Positions 1 to 6,117 of a stretch of DNA of 13,348 nucleotides are shown piece after piece. The translations under genes were made by a program, and so were the position numbers. The notes beneath the pieces are model-generated. The model was not told the DNA's origin, ran no database searches, and saw nothing but the letters and a program-made list of their open reading frames with translations. The stretch spans positions 1 through 13,348 of the forward strand of contig JBFLZY010000074.1 of the NCBI GenBank assembly GCA_040755975.1, given 5' to 3'. Source of the stretch: JAIMBK01 sp040755975. Its GTDB lineage: Bacteria > Bacillota > Desulfotomaculia > Desulfotomaculales > Nap2-2B. How positions within the stretch are numbered: position 1 is the first letter of the stretch; each line of letters opens with the position of its first letter.

Positions 1-196
1 CCAGCCAGAGCCGTTTTCCCCGGGAGCGGAGCACCAGGAAAGGGTCTGCTCCCATTATGGAATAGCGAGCCAGTTCCGGAACGATTAGCCCGCTGTCCAG
101 CAAGAAGCTGTAGGGGCGGGAGGATAACCCTTCGAAAAGGGCGAGTACGTCTGATGTTACCGGTATCTTTTTGATCATGGGTAAACACTCGGACAT
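1..196 (-). CDS. pabB: PabB/TrpE-type chorismate-utilising enzyme, component I, N-terminal part (runs off the window)
   Basis: Only the first 65 codons are inside the window. The reading begins MSECLPMIKKIPVTSD and goes on to SFLLDSG and ELARYSIMGADPF, which match the N-terminal region of aminodeoxychorismate synthase component I and anthranilate synthase component I (typical form: S-F-L-L-D-S-G ... R-Y-S-F-x-G-A-D-P-F). The family converts chorismate, with ammonia supplied by a glutaminase subunit, to aminodeoxychorismate (folate) or anthranilate (tryptophan). The ATG at 196 has AAGGA 10 nt upstream and AAAGGAGGG a little further off; a second in-frame ATG lies at 178. It follows the glutaminase gene pabA on the same strand with an 89-nt gap, so the two subunits are probably co-transcribed. 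pabB is preferred to trpE because no trp gene is visible, but the missing C-terminus prevents a firm choice. Confidence 0.8.
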   Translation of the reverse strand, partial: MSECLPMIKKIPVTSDVLALFEGLSSRPYSFLLDSGLIVPELARYSIMGADPFLVLRSRGKRLWL

Positions 197-243
197 GACG
201 AGCCGGTCCTTCCCTCCTTTCCACCGATTGCGAGAGTTTCCCA

Positions 244-288
244 TAATTACGGCGTTCTTGCCATAAAACTATAAAATGGCCGTGATTA
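244..288. repeat. Inverted repeat between pabA and pabB
   Basis: TAATTACGGC (244-253) and GCCGTGATTA (279-288) are inverted with one mismatch and a 25-nt spacer. The second arm includes the pabA stop codon. In the pabA-pabB transcript this would form a hairpin just after pabA. There is no U-tract, so it is not an ordinary terminator; a processing or stability role is possible but unproven. Confidence 0.4.
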
Positions 289-864
289 ACTGACGTGAAA
301 ATCTATTGTCAAAAAATTATGCAGCAGTTTTTTTCCCGCATTCGTAAGAATGGACTCCGGGTGAAACTGCACTCCTTCCACCGCGTACCGGCGGTGTCTT
401 AAGCCCATGATTTCCCCATGGTCGGTTTGGGCGGTAATGACCAGGCAGTCCGGAAGAGTTTCCCTTTCCACCACCAGGGAATGATACCGGGCCGCTTCGA
501 ATGGGTTGGGCAGTCCGCGGTAAATCCCTGCGCCGTTGTGGTAGACCAGAGAAGTCTTCCCGTGCACAGGTCTTTTCGCCCGGATCACCCGTCCGCCGAA
601 GGCCTGGCCAATGGCCTGGTGTCCCAGGCACACGCCCAGGAGCGGGATCCGCCCCGCGAAGCGTTTGACGGCGGCCAGGGATATCCCTGCTTCGTTTGGC
701 GTGCAGGGGCCGGGGGAGATCACCAGGTGGGTGGGGGAAAGGGCTTCGATTTGCTTCAAGGTTACCCGGTTATTCCGGAAAACCCGCACCTTTTGCCCCA
801 GTTCCTGCAGGTACTGGACCAGGTTATACACAAAGGAGTCGTAGTTGTCGATCACAACGACCAT
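286..864 (-). CDS. pabA: Aminodeoxychorismate/anthranilate synthase glutaminase component II
   Basis: This is a class I glutamine amidotransferase of 192 aa, the usual length for PabA/TrpG. It starts MVVVIDNYDSFVYNL, the standard N-terminus. It carries the oxyanion motif near residues 50-53 (SPGP), the nucleophile Cys79 in LLGVCLGHQAIGQAFGG, and His168/Glu170 of the triad in EGVQFHPES. It releases ammonia from glutamine and passes it to the component I partner, whose gene follows directly. The ATG at 864 is chosen because GAAGGAGG precedes it by a normal spacing and because the family N-terminus begins exactly there; the open frame extends 34 codons further upstream but would run through the leader terminator. 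A promoter and a leader terminator lie upstream, so transcription is probably attenuated. In Bacillus one such subunit serves both folate and tryptophan synthesis, and that could hold here. Confidence 0.92.
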   Translation of the reverse strand: MVVVIDNYDSFVYNLVQYLQELGQKVRVFRNNRVTLKQIEALSPTHLVISPGPCTPNEAGISLAAVKRFAGRIPLLGVCLGHQAIGQAFGGRVIRAKRPVHGKTSLVYHNGAGIYRGLPNPFEAARYHSLVVERETLPDCLVITAQTDHGEIMGLRHRRYAVEGVQFHPESILTNAGKKLLHNFLTIDFHVS

Positions 865-902
865 GACCAGTCCTCCTTCGGGTGTTCGCCCCGGCATCCC
901 GC

Positions 903-930
903 TAAATAAAAAAACCAGCCTCCGGCTGGT
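903..930 (-). terminator. Intrinsic terminator in the pabA leader (attenuator)
   Basis: On the minus strand ACCAGCC (930-924), loop GGA and GGCTGGT (920-914) form a perfect 7-bp stem, followed by a T-rich tail (914-904, seven T then ATTT). It lies 39 nt upstream of the pabA start and about 90 nt downstream of the predicted promoter. It can therefore only act as a leader terminator for pabA-pabB, because no gene ends here on this strand. A competing pairing of CTGG (940-937) with CCAG (929-926) would break the 5' arm and could serve as a weak antiterminator. Confidence 0.7.
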
Positions 931-990
931 CCTCACCCCAGAAATCTCCGAGTCGTCTCGTCTCATCTAAGAGCTCGTCACTGGCACTGC

Positions 991-1024
991 TCAAGCTCAG
1001 CTTACAATTGTCAAGTTTAGCTTA
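991..1024. repeat. Two 14-bp direct repeats, exact 20-bp period, at the pabA promoter
   Basis: TCAAGCTCAGCTTA (991-1004) and TCAAGTTTAGCTTA (1011-1024) match at 12 of 14 positions and are offset by exactly 20 bp, about two helical turns. Copy two covers the predicted -10 box and copy one lies just downstream of the start point. The arrangement fits a tandem operator, but no regulator is identified. Confidence 0.45.
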
Positions 1025-1048
1025 GCATGGCGTTCCGGGGGCTGTCAA
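1019..1048 (-). promoter_or_regulatory. Predicted promoter of pabA-pabB
   Basis: On the minus strand a consensus -35 TTGACA (1048-1043) is followed after 18 nt by TAAGCT (1024-1019). TGC stands directly in front, which gives an extended -10 element. The -10 hexamer itself is weak (3 of 6). Transcription would begin near 1012 and give a leader of about 150 nt before the pabA start. Confidence 0.5.
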
Positions 1049-1095
1049 GGACGAATTTTTAATAATGGGCTACAGCAGTGTTTTACTGAATATTT

Positions 1096-1118
1096 CCCCG
1101 TCAACGATTGAAACGGGG
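1096..1118. repeat. Inverted repeat upstream of the rpiR promoter
   Basis: CCCCGT (1096-1101) and ACGGGG (1113-1118) are separated by 11 nt, 20 bp upstream of the -35 box of the rpiR promoter. The sequence TGAATATTT lies just before it (1087-1095). It may be an operator for the RpiR protein or nothing more than chance. The rest of the 865-1222 gap holds only the two divergent promoters and the pabA leader. Confidence 0.25.
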
Positions 1119-1137
1119 GCAGCAGCCGGCAGATATC

Positions 1138-1166
1138 TTGACAAAAAGAGAGGCGCTTCTTATAAT
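1138..1166 (+). promoter_or_regulatory. Perfect sigma-A consensus promoter of the rpiR-like gene
   Basis: TTGACA (1138-1143), a 17-nt spacer and TATAAT (1161-1166) match the vegetative consensus at all 12 positions with the ideal spacing. The start point should be near 1173. That makes the GTG at 1169 unusable and leaves the ATG pair at 1178/1181 almost leaderless, which affects the choice of start codon for the gene. Confidence 0.88.
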
Positions 1167-1222
1167 GGGTGAAAGTTATGATGGATGAAAACCGGGCGCC
1201 GAAAGGGTACGAGGGGGTGTCT

Positions 1223-2071
1223 TTGATCAAAGAAGAAATCATCGCGAGGCTGCAGAAGAATTTTCCCCAGTTTACCAGAAGCCAGCGGCACATTGCCGAC
1301 TACCTGCTGGCTCATCCGGACCGGGTGGCCTTTTTGACCGCCTCCCGGCTGGGCCGCGAATTGAGCGTCAGCGAATCAACGGTGGTGCGTTTCGCCGTTG
1401 CTTTGGGTTACAGCGGCTACCCGGAAATGCAAAAGGACGTTCAGGAGATTATCCGTAATAAGTTAAGCACTGCCGAACGGATGAAACTATCCGTAGGTGA
1501 TAAAAATATCCTGGCTAAAATAATTCGGACGGATATGCAGAACCTCCAGCTGACCCTGGAAGAAATTTCTCAGGAAGAATTCAACCGGGCCGTCTCGGCC
1601 ATCCATCAGGCCAGGCGCATTTACGTGGCGGGGTTGCGCAGCGCAGCTTCCCTGGCGCATTTTCTGGGCTTTTACCTGGATTTGGTTTTGAAGAACACAA
1701 CCGTACTTAAAGACATGGAAACGATGCTTGAAGACTTGATCACCCTGAACGAGAAAGATCTGGTCATCGGGATCAGCTTTCACCGTTATACCAGGCGGGT
1801 GGTGGAGTTTTTATGCGGCGCTCGGGAAAGGGGTGCGAAGGTCATCGCCTTGACGGACAGCGTTCTTTCGCCGCTGGCGCAGAACGCCGACATTACGCTC
1901 CTTGCCCGTAGCGACATTAATTCTTTTATTGACTCCTTTGTCGCCCCGCTGAGTATTATTAACGCCCTGATCGTAGCGGTTAGCGAAAAGGACCGGGAAG
2001 GAGTGCTGAATACGTTATCAGAGCTGGAGGATGTATGGAAAAAGTTAGGTGTTTATTACAACAATGTTTAG
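1223..2071 (+). CDS. MurR/RpiR family transcriptional regulator (HTH plus SIS domain)
   Basis: This protein of 282 aa has the two-domain plan of RpiR regulators. The N-terminal HTH_6 region (about residues 1-77) contains SQRHIADYLLAHP and the recognition part LSVSESTVVRFAVALGYSGY. The C-terminal sugar-isomerase-like SIS domain (about 125-260) contains RIYVAGLRSAASLA and DLVIGISFHRYTRRVVE. SIS domains of this family usually bind a phosphorylated sugar or a metabolic intermediate. The TTG at 1223 is chosen because AGGGGGTG (1212-1219), one mismatch from AGGAGGTG, lies at optimal spacing and because the promoter places the start point near 1173. Alternatives are the ATG at 1178 or 1181, almost leaderless, or the GTG at 1217. 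The gene is a single transcription unit closed by a terminator. It probably controls the adjacent metalloenzyme/CoA-transferase/TRAP genes, as this family usually controls its neighbours; that is inference. Confidence 0.88.
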   Translation: MIKEEIIARLQKNFPQFTRSQRHIADYLLAHPDRVAFLTASRLGRELSVSESTVVRFAVALGYSGYPEMQKDVQEIIRNKLSTAERMKLSVGDKNILAKIIRTDMQNLQLTLEEISQEEFNRAVSAIHQARRIYVAGLRSAASLAHFLGFYLDLVLKNTTVLKDMETMLEDLITLNEKDLVIGISFHRYTRRVVEFLCGARERGAKVIALTDSVLSPLAQNADITLLARSDINSFIDSFVAPLSIINALIVAVSEKDREGVLNTLSELEDVWKKLGVYYNNV

Positions 2072-2117
2072 TAAATCGGGAAAATAAATTGAAGTTTGGG
2101 AAGAAATGAAAACGGAA

Positions 2118-2157
2118 ACCCGGGAGAAAATCCAAACAAGGCGTCCCGGGTCTTTTT
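2118..2157 (+). terminator. Intrinsic terminator after the rpiR-like gene
   Basis: ACCCGGGA (2118-2125) and TCCCGGGT (2144-2151) form a perfect 8-bp stem with an 18-nt loop, followed by C and TTTTT (2153-2157). It separates the regulator from the next gene, so the enzyme and transporter genes must have their own promoter. The AT-rich stretch 2160-2245 holds -10-like boxes (TATGAT 2225-2230, TAAAAT 2233-2238), but neither has a convincing -35. Confidence 0.85.
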
Positions 2158-2298
2158 ATTACCTTTAAAAATTTTTAAAAAAACCAGCAAAAAGAAAAAG
2201 GATTTTTAATGATAAGCAAGAATTTATGATGGTAAAATTGCGTCATGTTATTAATAATGCAAGAAATATGCTATCAGAGGGACGAGGAGGTCTTTTGC

Positions 2299-3291
2299 AT
2301 GTCGCTGATAATAGAAGCAAGCGTTCAGGCCAGGAGGATTGTTGAACAGCTGCTGGCCGTCAAGGCGGGGGAAGAGGTGATTATCGTCTGCGATACGGCT
2401 ACGGACATGCGCATGGCTTACGCCCTGGCCGCCTCCGTGCAGGCCGTCGGCGCCGAATATACGATTTGTATCCTGCCCAGCCGGAATCCGGGGGATAAAT
2501 CCACGAACATCAATAAAATTATCGAAGCAGCCTACCAGGGGGCGGACGTCAGTATCGGCCTGACACGGTCTTCCGGCTCTTCCATATACAACCAGGCCAT
2601 CTGGGACCGGCTGAAGGCGAAAAAGATTCGCCACTGCTCCATGGTCATGCGCGATATGGACAACTGGATCAAAGGGGGCGCCCTGGCCGATTACGAAGCC
2701 CTGTACGCCGAAGGGGAGCGCCTGGCGGCTCTATGGCGGCGGGGAAAGACCATCGCGATCACGAGCCCCCTGGGTACCGACTTAAAAGCGACGATTGCCA
2801 ACGAAGTGGTTTACGTGGAGTGCGGCAAGGCGCACCTCCCGGGCATGCAAATGGCCTTTTCCGACGGCGAGGTTTCCCAGATGCCCAACGAGGGTTCCGC
2901 CAACGGGAGGCTGGTTATCGACGGGCCGATTTGCTATATCGGCAGCCACCCCGAACCGATCACCTTAGAGGTCGCCGGCGGCAAGGTCATCAGCTGCACG
3001 GGGGAAGGGCCGGCAGCACGGCGCCTGCAACAAATCTTAACCGAGGTGGAAAACGCGACCAATATCGCCGAGATCGGGATCGGCTTAAACCCCCTGTCTT
3101 TGCGCAATGGGGACTTTGAAGAAGAGAAGAAGGCGCGGGGGAACGTCCACGTGGCCCTCGGCGCGAACGTAAGCTACGGCGGGACGGTGTATTCCCCCGT
3201 CCACATGGATATGGTCATTTATAACGCCACCGTCAAGATAGATAACAAATTAGTTGTCGAGAACGGAAAAGTAGTTTTTGAGAAAGAGTAG
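2299..3291 (+). CDS. M29 aminopeptidase-like / NicX-like metal-dependent enzyme
   Basis: This protein of 330 aa has the M29 (aminopeptidase T/leucyl aminopeptidase) fold signature. The N-terminal part resembles the family in VKAGEEVIIVCDT. The C-terminal half has the expected metal-ligand pattern: Glu258 in NIAEIGIGLNP, Glu in FEEEKKARG (274-276), His284 in NVHVALGAN, and His302/Asp304 in VHMDM. FSDGEVSQMPNEGSANG (187-203) is the typical central motif. Classical M29 peptidases are about 400 aa. This shorter form is closer in length to NicX-type proteins, which use the same ligand set for 2,5-dihydroxypyridine ring opening, so peptidase activity should not be assumed. The protein has no signal peptide and should be cytoplasmic. 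The ATG at 2299 has GAGGAGG 8 nt upstream. It lies 187 nt ahead of the CoA-transferase and probably belongs to the same pathway. Confidence 0.8.
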   Translation: MSLIIEASVQARRIVEQLLAVKAGEEVIIVCDTATDMRMAYALAASVQAVGAEYTICILPSRNPGDKSTNINKIIEAAYQGADVSIGLTRSSGSSIYNQAIWDRLKAKKIRHCSMVMRDMDNWIKGGALADYEALYAEGERLAALWRRGKTIAITSPLGTDLKATIANEVVYVECGKAHLPGMQMAFSDGEVSQMPNEGSANGRLVIDGPICYIGSHPEPITLEVAGGKVISCTGEGPAARRLQQILTEVENATNIAEIGIGLNPLSLRNGDFEEEKKARGNVHVALGANVSYGGTVYSPVHMDMVIYNATVKIDNKLVVENGKVVFEKE

Positions 3292-3309
3292 GCCCTCATC
3301 AGGACGAAC

Positions 3310-3319
3310 GGACCGGTCC
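3310..3319. repeat. 10-bp perfect palindrome after the M29-like gene
   Basis: GGACCGGTCC is a perfect palindrome, flanked by GAAC (3306-3309) and GTTC (3322-3325). It lies 18 nt past the stop codon of the M29-like gene and has no T-tract, so it is not a terminator. An operator or a processing site is possible. Confidence 0.3.
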
Positions 3320-3386
3320 CTGTTCAAATTTACCGGGAGGAATATATTTAATTTTCGAGGAAGTTATTAACGAGCCTTTTTATCCG

Positions 3387-3448
3387 TGCCGCAAAGAACA
3401 GACAGCAGCGGCGCAAGATGCCATATTGTTTTTTGCGCCTTTGCGGCA
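3387..3448 (+). promoter_or_regulatory. Large two-part hairpin ahead of the CoA-transferase gene
   Basis: An outer 9-bp perfect stem, TGCCGCAAA (3387-3395) with TTTGCGGCA (3440-3448), encloses an inner 7-bp perfect stem, GGCGCAA (3410-3416) with TTGCGCC (3433-3439). The two 3' arms are contiguous, so the stems could stack, with a 14-nt bulge on the 5' side. The structure ends 12 nt before the Shine-Dalgarno of the CoA-transferase gene and has no terminator tail. It could control translation, stability or processing within the transcript. Confidence 0.55.
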
Positions 3449-3478
3449 AGTTTAAATTCTGAAGGAGGAAGTGTCCTG

Positions 3479-4681
3479 ATGGCGACTCAACAAGAAACTA
3501 AACTACCCCTGGAAGGCGTAAAAGTCCTGGACATCTCCCGCGTTCTGACCGGTCCTTTTGCTACCATGCTGTTGGGCGACCTGGGCGCGGAGGTTATCAA
3601 GGTAGAAATGCCCGGCCCGGGCGACGAAACAAGGGCCTGGGGCCCGCCTTTTATCGAAGGGGAGAGCGCCTATTTTTTGAGCATTAACCGGAACAAAAAG
3701 AGCATCACTGTAAACCTGAAGGAACCGAAAGGTAAAGAGATTATCTACAGACTGGCCAAAGAAGCGGACGTCATGATTGAAAATTTCCTGCCCGGCACCG
3801 TGCAGCGCCTGGGGCTGGATTACGACACAATTAAAGAGATCAACCCCGGCATCGTCTATTGTTCCATTTCCGGCTACGGCCAGGACGGCCCCTGTCGCGA
3901 CTACCCGGCCTACGACCTGTTGATGCAAGGCGAGGGCGGGCTGATGGCCATCACCGGGGAAAAGGACGGCGACCCCGTCCGCATCGGGGTGGCGTTAATC
4001 GACATCGGGGCGGGCATGTACGCCGTAATCGCCATTTTAAGCGCCCTGATGACCAGAAAGGAAACCGGCCGGGGCCAGTACATCGACATTTCCCTCCTGG
4101 ATACGGAGGTTTCCTGGTTGACCTACATGGCCTGCAATTACTTCGCCTCCGGAAAAAATCCCGTCCGGCTGGGTTCGGCCCATCCTTCCATCGTCCCGTA
4201 CCGAGCCTACCGGGCCAAAGACAAATACTTTATTCTGGCCGTGGGCAACGACGCCATCTGGCAGCGTTTTTGCGCGGCGCTGGATTTGAAATTCGGGGAC
4301 GACCCGCGGTTTGTGACCAACGAGAAGAGGGTGCAAAACCGGGAGGAACTGGACAGGCTGCTGGCGGAGATTTTCGTCCAGAAGGAAGCCAGCTATTGGG
4401 TAGATACGTTGAACGCCCACAAAGTGCCCTGCGGCATGATCAACGCCATCTCCGAAGTGGTTTCCCATCCCCAGGTCATCCACCGGGGGATGGTCGTGGA
4501 AATGGAGCACGAAAGAGCCGGCAGGATAAAAGTACCGGGTAATCCGCTCAACTTCTCGGCAATGTCCGTCCAATACAGGTTGCCTCCTCCTTTATTGGGC
4601 CGGCACAACCAGGAAATCCTTTCCCGGCTGGGGTACAGTCCCGAAGAAATCGCGGAGTTAAAGGCCGGGGGAGTAATTTAA
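3479..4681 (+). CDS. Class III (CaiB/BaiF family) CoA-transferase
   Basis: At 400 aa this is the usual length for the family. The N-terminus LEGVKVLDISRVLTGPFATM followed by LLGDLGAEVIKVE is the standard CaiB/BaiF signature. NRNKKSITVNLK and ADVMIENFLPG follow. Asp146 in PAYDLLMQGEGG matches the catalytic Asp that forms the acyl anhydride in formyl-CoA transferase. ETGRGQYIDISLLD and HPQVIHRGM are further family blocks. These enzymes move CoA between carboxylic acids, often to activate a substrate for catabolism; the acids used here cannot be read from the sequence. The ATG at 3479 has GAAGGAGG 10 nt upstream, and the family N-terminus starts about ten residues later, as usual. Its place between the M29-like gene and a carboxylate TRAP transporter suggests that it activates the imported acid or one of its products. 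Confidence 0.92.
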   Translation: MATQQETKLPLEGVKVLDISRVLTGPFATMLLGDLGAEVIKVEMPGPGDETRAWGPPFIEGESAYFLSINRNKKSITVNLKEPKGKEIIYRLAKEADVMIENFLPGTVQRLGLDYDTIKEINPGIVYCSISGYGQDGPCRDYPAYDLLMQGEGGLMAITGEKDGDPVRIGVALIDIGAGMYAVIAILSALMTRKETGRGQYIDISLLDTEVSWLTYMACNYFASGKNPVRLGSAHPSIVPYRAYRAKDKYFILAVGNDAIWQRFCAALDLKFGDDPRFVTNEKRVQNREELDRLLAEIFVQKEASYWVDTLNAHKVPCGMINAISEVVSHPQVIHRGMVVEMEHERAGRIKVPGNPLNFSAMSVQYRLPPPLLGRHNQEILSRLGYSPEEIAELKAGGVI

Positions 4682-4704
4682 TTTCATAGGACCGGGAAGA
4701 TTAA

Positions 4705-4736
4705 CTTTGTGCCTTTGTGCCTGGGAAGCTTTGTGC
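4705..4736 (+). repeat. Three copies of CTTTGTGC on an 8-bp register
   Basis: CTTTGTGC occurs at 4705-4712, 4713-4720 and 4729-4736, so the offsets are 8 and 16 bp. The copies are exact. They lie 23 nt after the CoA-transferase stop at the start of a 312-nt AT-rich gap (4682-4993). No function is evident. Confidence 0.4.
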
Positions 4737-4838
4737 TGATCTTTAATTTAAATTTAACAGCAATTTCTAAAATGCTTTTTGGAACATGTTGTAATTATTG
4801 CACGAAAAAAATAGTTTTGAATAATAAATTTCAACATT

Positions 4839-4898
4839 GGCAGGAATCTGCCTTCAAGAAGAGAATTCTATCATTATCAATATTCTCAAATGAATATT
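4839..4898. promoter_or_regulatory. Cluster of three dyads upstream of the TAXI gene
   Basis: Within 60 bp there are GGCAG-GAAT-CTGCC (4839-4852), the palindrome AGAATTCT (4862-4869), and AATATTC-TCAAAT-GAATATT (4879-4898), all with perfect arms. The gap around them (4682-4993) is clearly more AT-rich than the flanking genes and holds no convincing gene. A weak promoter candidate just upstream is TTGCAC (4798-4803) with AATAAT (4820-4825). GAATATTT also occurs upstream of the rpiR promoter (1088-1095), so a shared regulator is possible but not shown. Confidence 0.45.
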
Positions 4899-4993
4899 TA
4901 CACCCGTTTGTGTTCCGGAAAAGGGGGTGATGAAAAGTCTGGGGAGGGAACGTTTAGCAGGGTAAAAAAATTTACTGCGAAGGAGGCTGGTTC

Positions 4994-5992
4994 ATGAATC
5001 TGAAAAAAATTGCCGGGTTGACGGCGCTGCTCATGGTGCTTGCTGCCGCTCTGGCGGGATGCGGCGGCGGTGGGAAAACCCAGGAAAAACCGGCCCAGCC
5101 CGCGGCCAAGGCCAAAGAGCTGTTGTTCGCCACGGGTGGGACGGCAGGAACGTACTATCCTTTAGGCGGCGCCATATCCCAAATCTGGAACGAGAAGGTT
5201 AAAGGTGTCCATGTTACCGTGCAGGCCACCGGGGCCTCTGTAGAGAACATGCGCTTGCTGGGTAAAAAGGAAGCGGATCTGGCCCTCGCGATGAACAATA
5301 TTGCGGAAGACGCGTATAAAGGGCAGGGGAGCTTCAAAGAGGCGATTAAGAATTTCAAAGCCGTAGGCGTGGTTTACCCGGAGGTGGTGCAGGCGTTTGT
5401 CGGCGCTGATAGCGACATTAAGAACATTGCCGGTTTAAAAGGTAAAAAGGTGGCCGTGGGGCCGACGGGAAGCGGTACGGCGGTTACCACCGAGATTATT
5501 TTAAAGGCTTACGGCCTGACTTACAAAGATATCCAGCCGATCTTTGCCACCTTTGCCGACGCCGTCGACCAGTTCAAGGATAAGCACATCGATTCGGCCT
5601 GGAACGTTCTGGCCGTGCCCGCTTCGGCCATTCAGGACGTGGTGACGGTCAGGAAGATCCGTTTCCTGGACATCGAAGGCCCGGAATTGGAAAAGCTGCT
5701 CAAAGAACAGCCCCTGTTTTCCAAATACGAAATTCCCGCCAACTCCTACCAGGGCCAGGATAAACCGGTAAAAACCGTCACCCTGCAGTCAGTGTTATAC
5801 GTGCGGGAAGATTTGGACGAAAATCTGGTTTACGAGTTAACCAAAACATTGTATGAACAGAAGGACGCAATCGGCCAAATTCATAATGCCGGAAAGCAAA
5901 TCGATTTAAAACGGGCGGTTGACGGAGTTACCACCCCCATTCACCCTGGCGCCCTGAAGTATTATCAAGAAAAAGGAATTAAGGTGGGCTAA
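4994..5992 (+). CDS. TAXI family TRAP transporter solute-binding lipoprotein
   Basis: This protein of 332 aa is the extracytoplasmic binding subunit of a TRAP transporter. Residues 1-22 form a lipoprotein signal peptide (MNLKKIAGLTALLMVLAAAL, then AG), with a lipobox ending in Cys23 and a Gly-rich, Lys/Pro/Ala-rich linker behind it. The mature part begins ELLFATGGTAGTYYPLGG, the TAXI hallmark, and continues with VQATGASVENMRLL and ADLALAMNN. VAVGPTGSGTAVTTEIIL and a C-terminal HPGALKYYQEKGI block complete the pattern. Characterised members of the family bind carboxylates such as glutamate or 2-oxoglutarate; the ligand here is unknown. The ATG at 4994 has GAAGGAGG 8 nt upstream. The permease gene follows after 125 nt, with a strong hairpin in between that may favour more binding protein than permease. 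Confidence 0.95.
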   Translation: MNLKKIAGLTALLMVLAAALAGCGGGGKTQEKPAQPAAKAKELLFATGGTAGTYYPLGGAISQIWNEKVKGVHVTVQATGASVENMRLLGKKEADLALAMNNIAEDAYKGQGSFKEAIKNFKAVGVVYPEVVQAFVGADSDIKNIAGLKGKKVAVGPTGSGTAVTTEIILKAYGLTYKDIQPIFATFADAVDQFKDKHIDSAWNVLAVPASAIQDVVTVRKIRFLDIEGPELEKLLKEQPLFSKYEIPANSYQGQDKPVKTVTLQSVLYVREDLDENLVYELTKTLYEQKDAIGQIHNAGKQIDLKRAVDGVTTPIHPGALKYYQEKGIKVG

Positions 5993-6008
5993 CCGGACAG
6001 GCGGTGAC

Positions 6009-6047
6009 GCGGCCTGGTTGAGCAAAAACCGGGCCGCACCGGCTTTT
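6009..6047 (+). terminator. Strong hairpin between the TAXI and permease genes (possible partial terminator)
   Basis: GCGGCCTGGTT (6009-6019) and AACCGGGCCGC (6027-6037) form an 11-bp stem with one G-T pair and a 7-nt loop. Only a short T-run (TTTT, 6044-6047) follows, 6 nt behind the stem. This fits a leaky terminator or a 3'-end stabilising hairpin for the binding-protein mRNA better than a full stop, because the permease has no evident promoter of its own. Confidence 0.5.
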
Positions 6048-6117
6048 CTGTCGGGAACCCCCGGTTTTGCCCGCGTTTTTCGATGAGTTTATTTTTGAAC
6101 CAGAAGAGGAGCCGGGA

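Noticed and set aside
418..909. 163-aa plus-strand open frame opposite pabA
   Set aside because: It is antisense to a clear pabA gene, has no ribosome site and shows no family motif; it is a shadow of the GC-rich coding strand.
903..945. T-box riboswitch ahead of pabA (GGGGTGAGGACC resembles a T-box core)
   Set aside because: The conserved T-box block (GGGTGGNACCGCG) is not present and no specifier stem is visible; the match is too loose.
981..996. Sigma-54 promoter (TGGCAC near 982)
   Set aside because: TGGCAC lacks the required GC element (TTGC) at the right distance.
4709..4930. 73-aa open frame in the gap before the TAXI gene
   Set aside because: Composition follows the AT-rich gap, there is no ribosome site, and the region is full of dyads and repeats; it is better read as non-coding.
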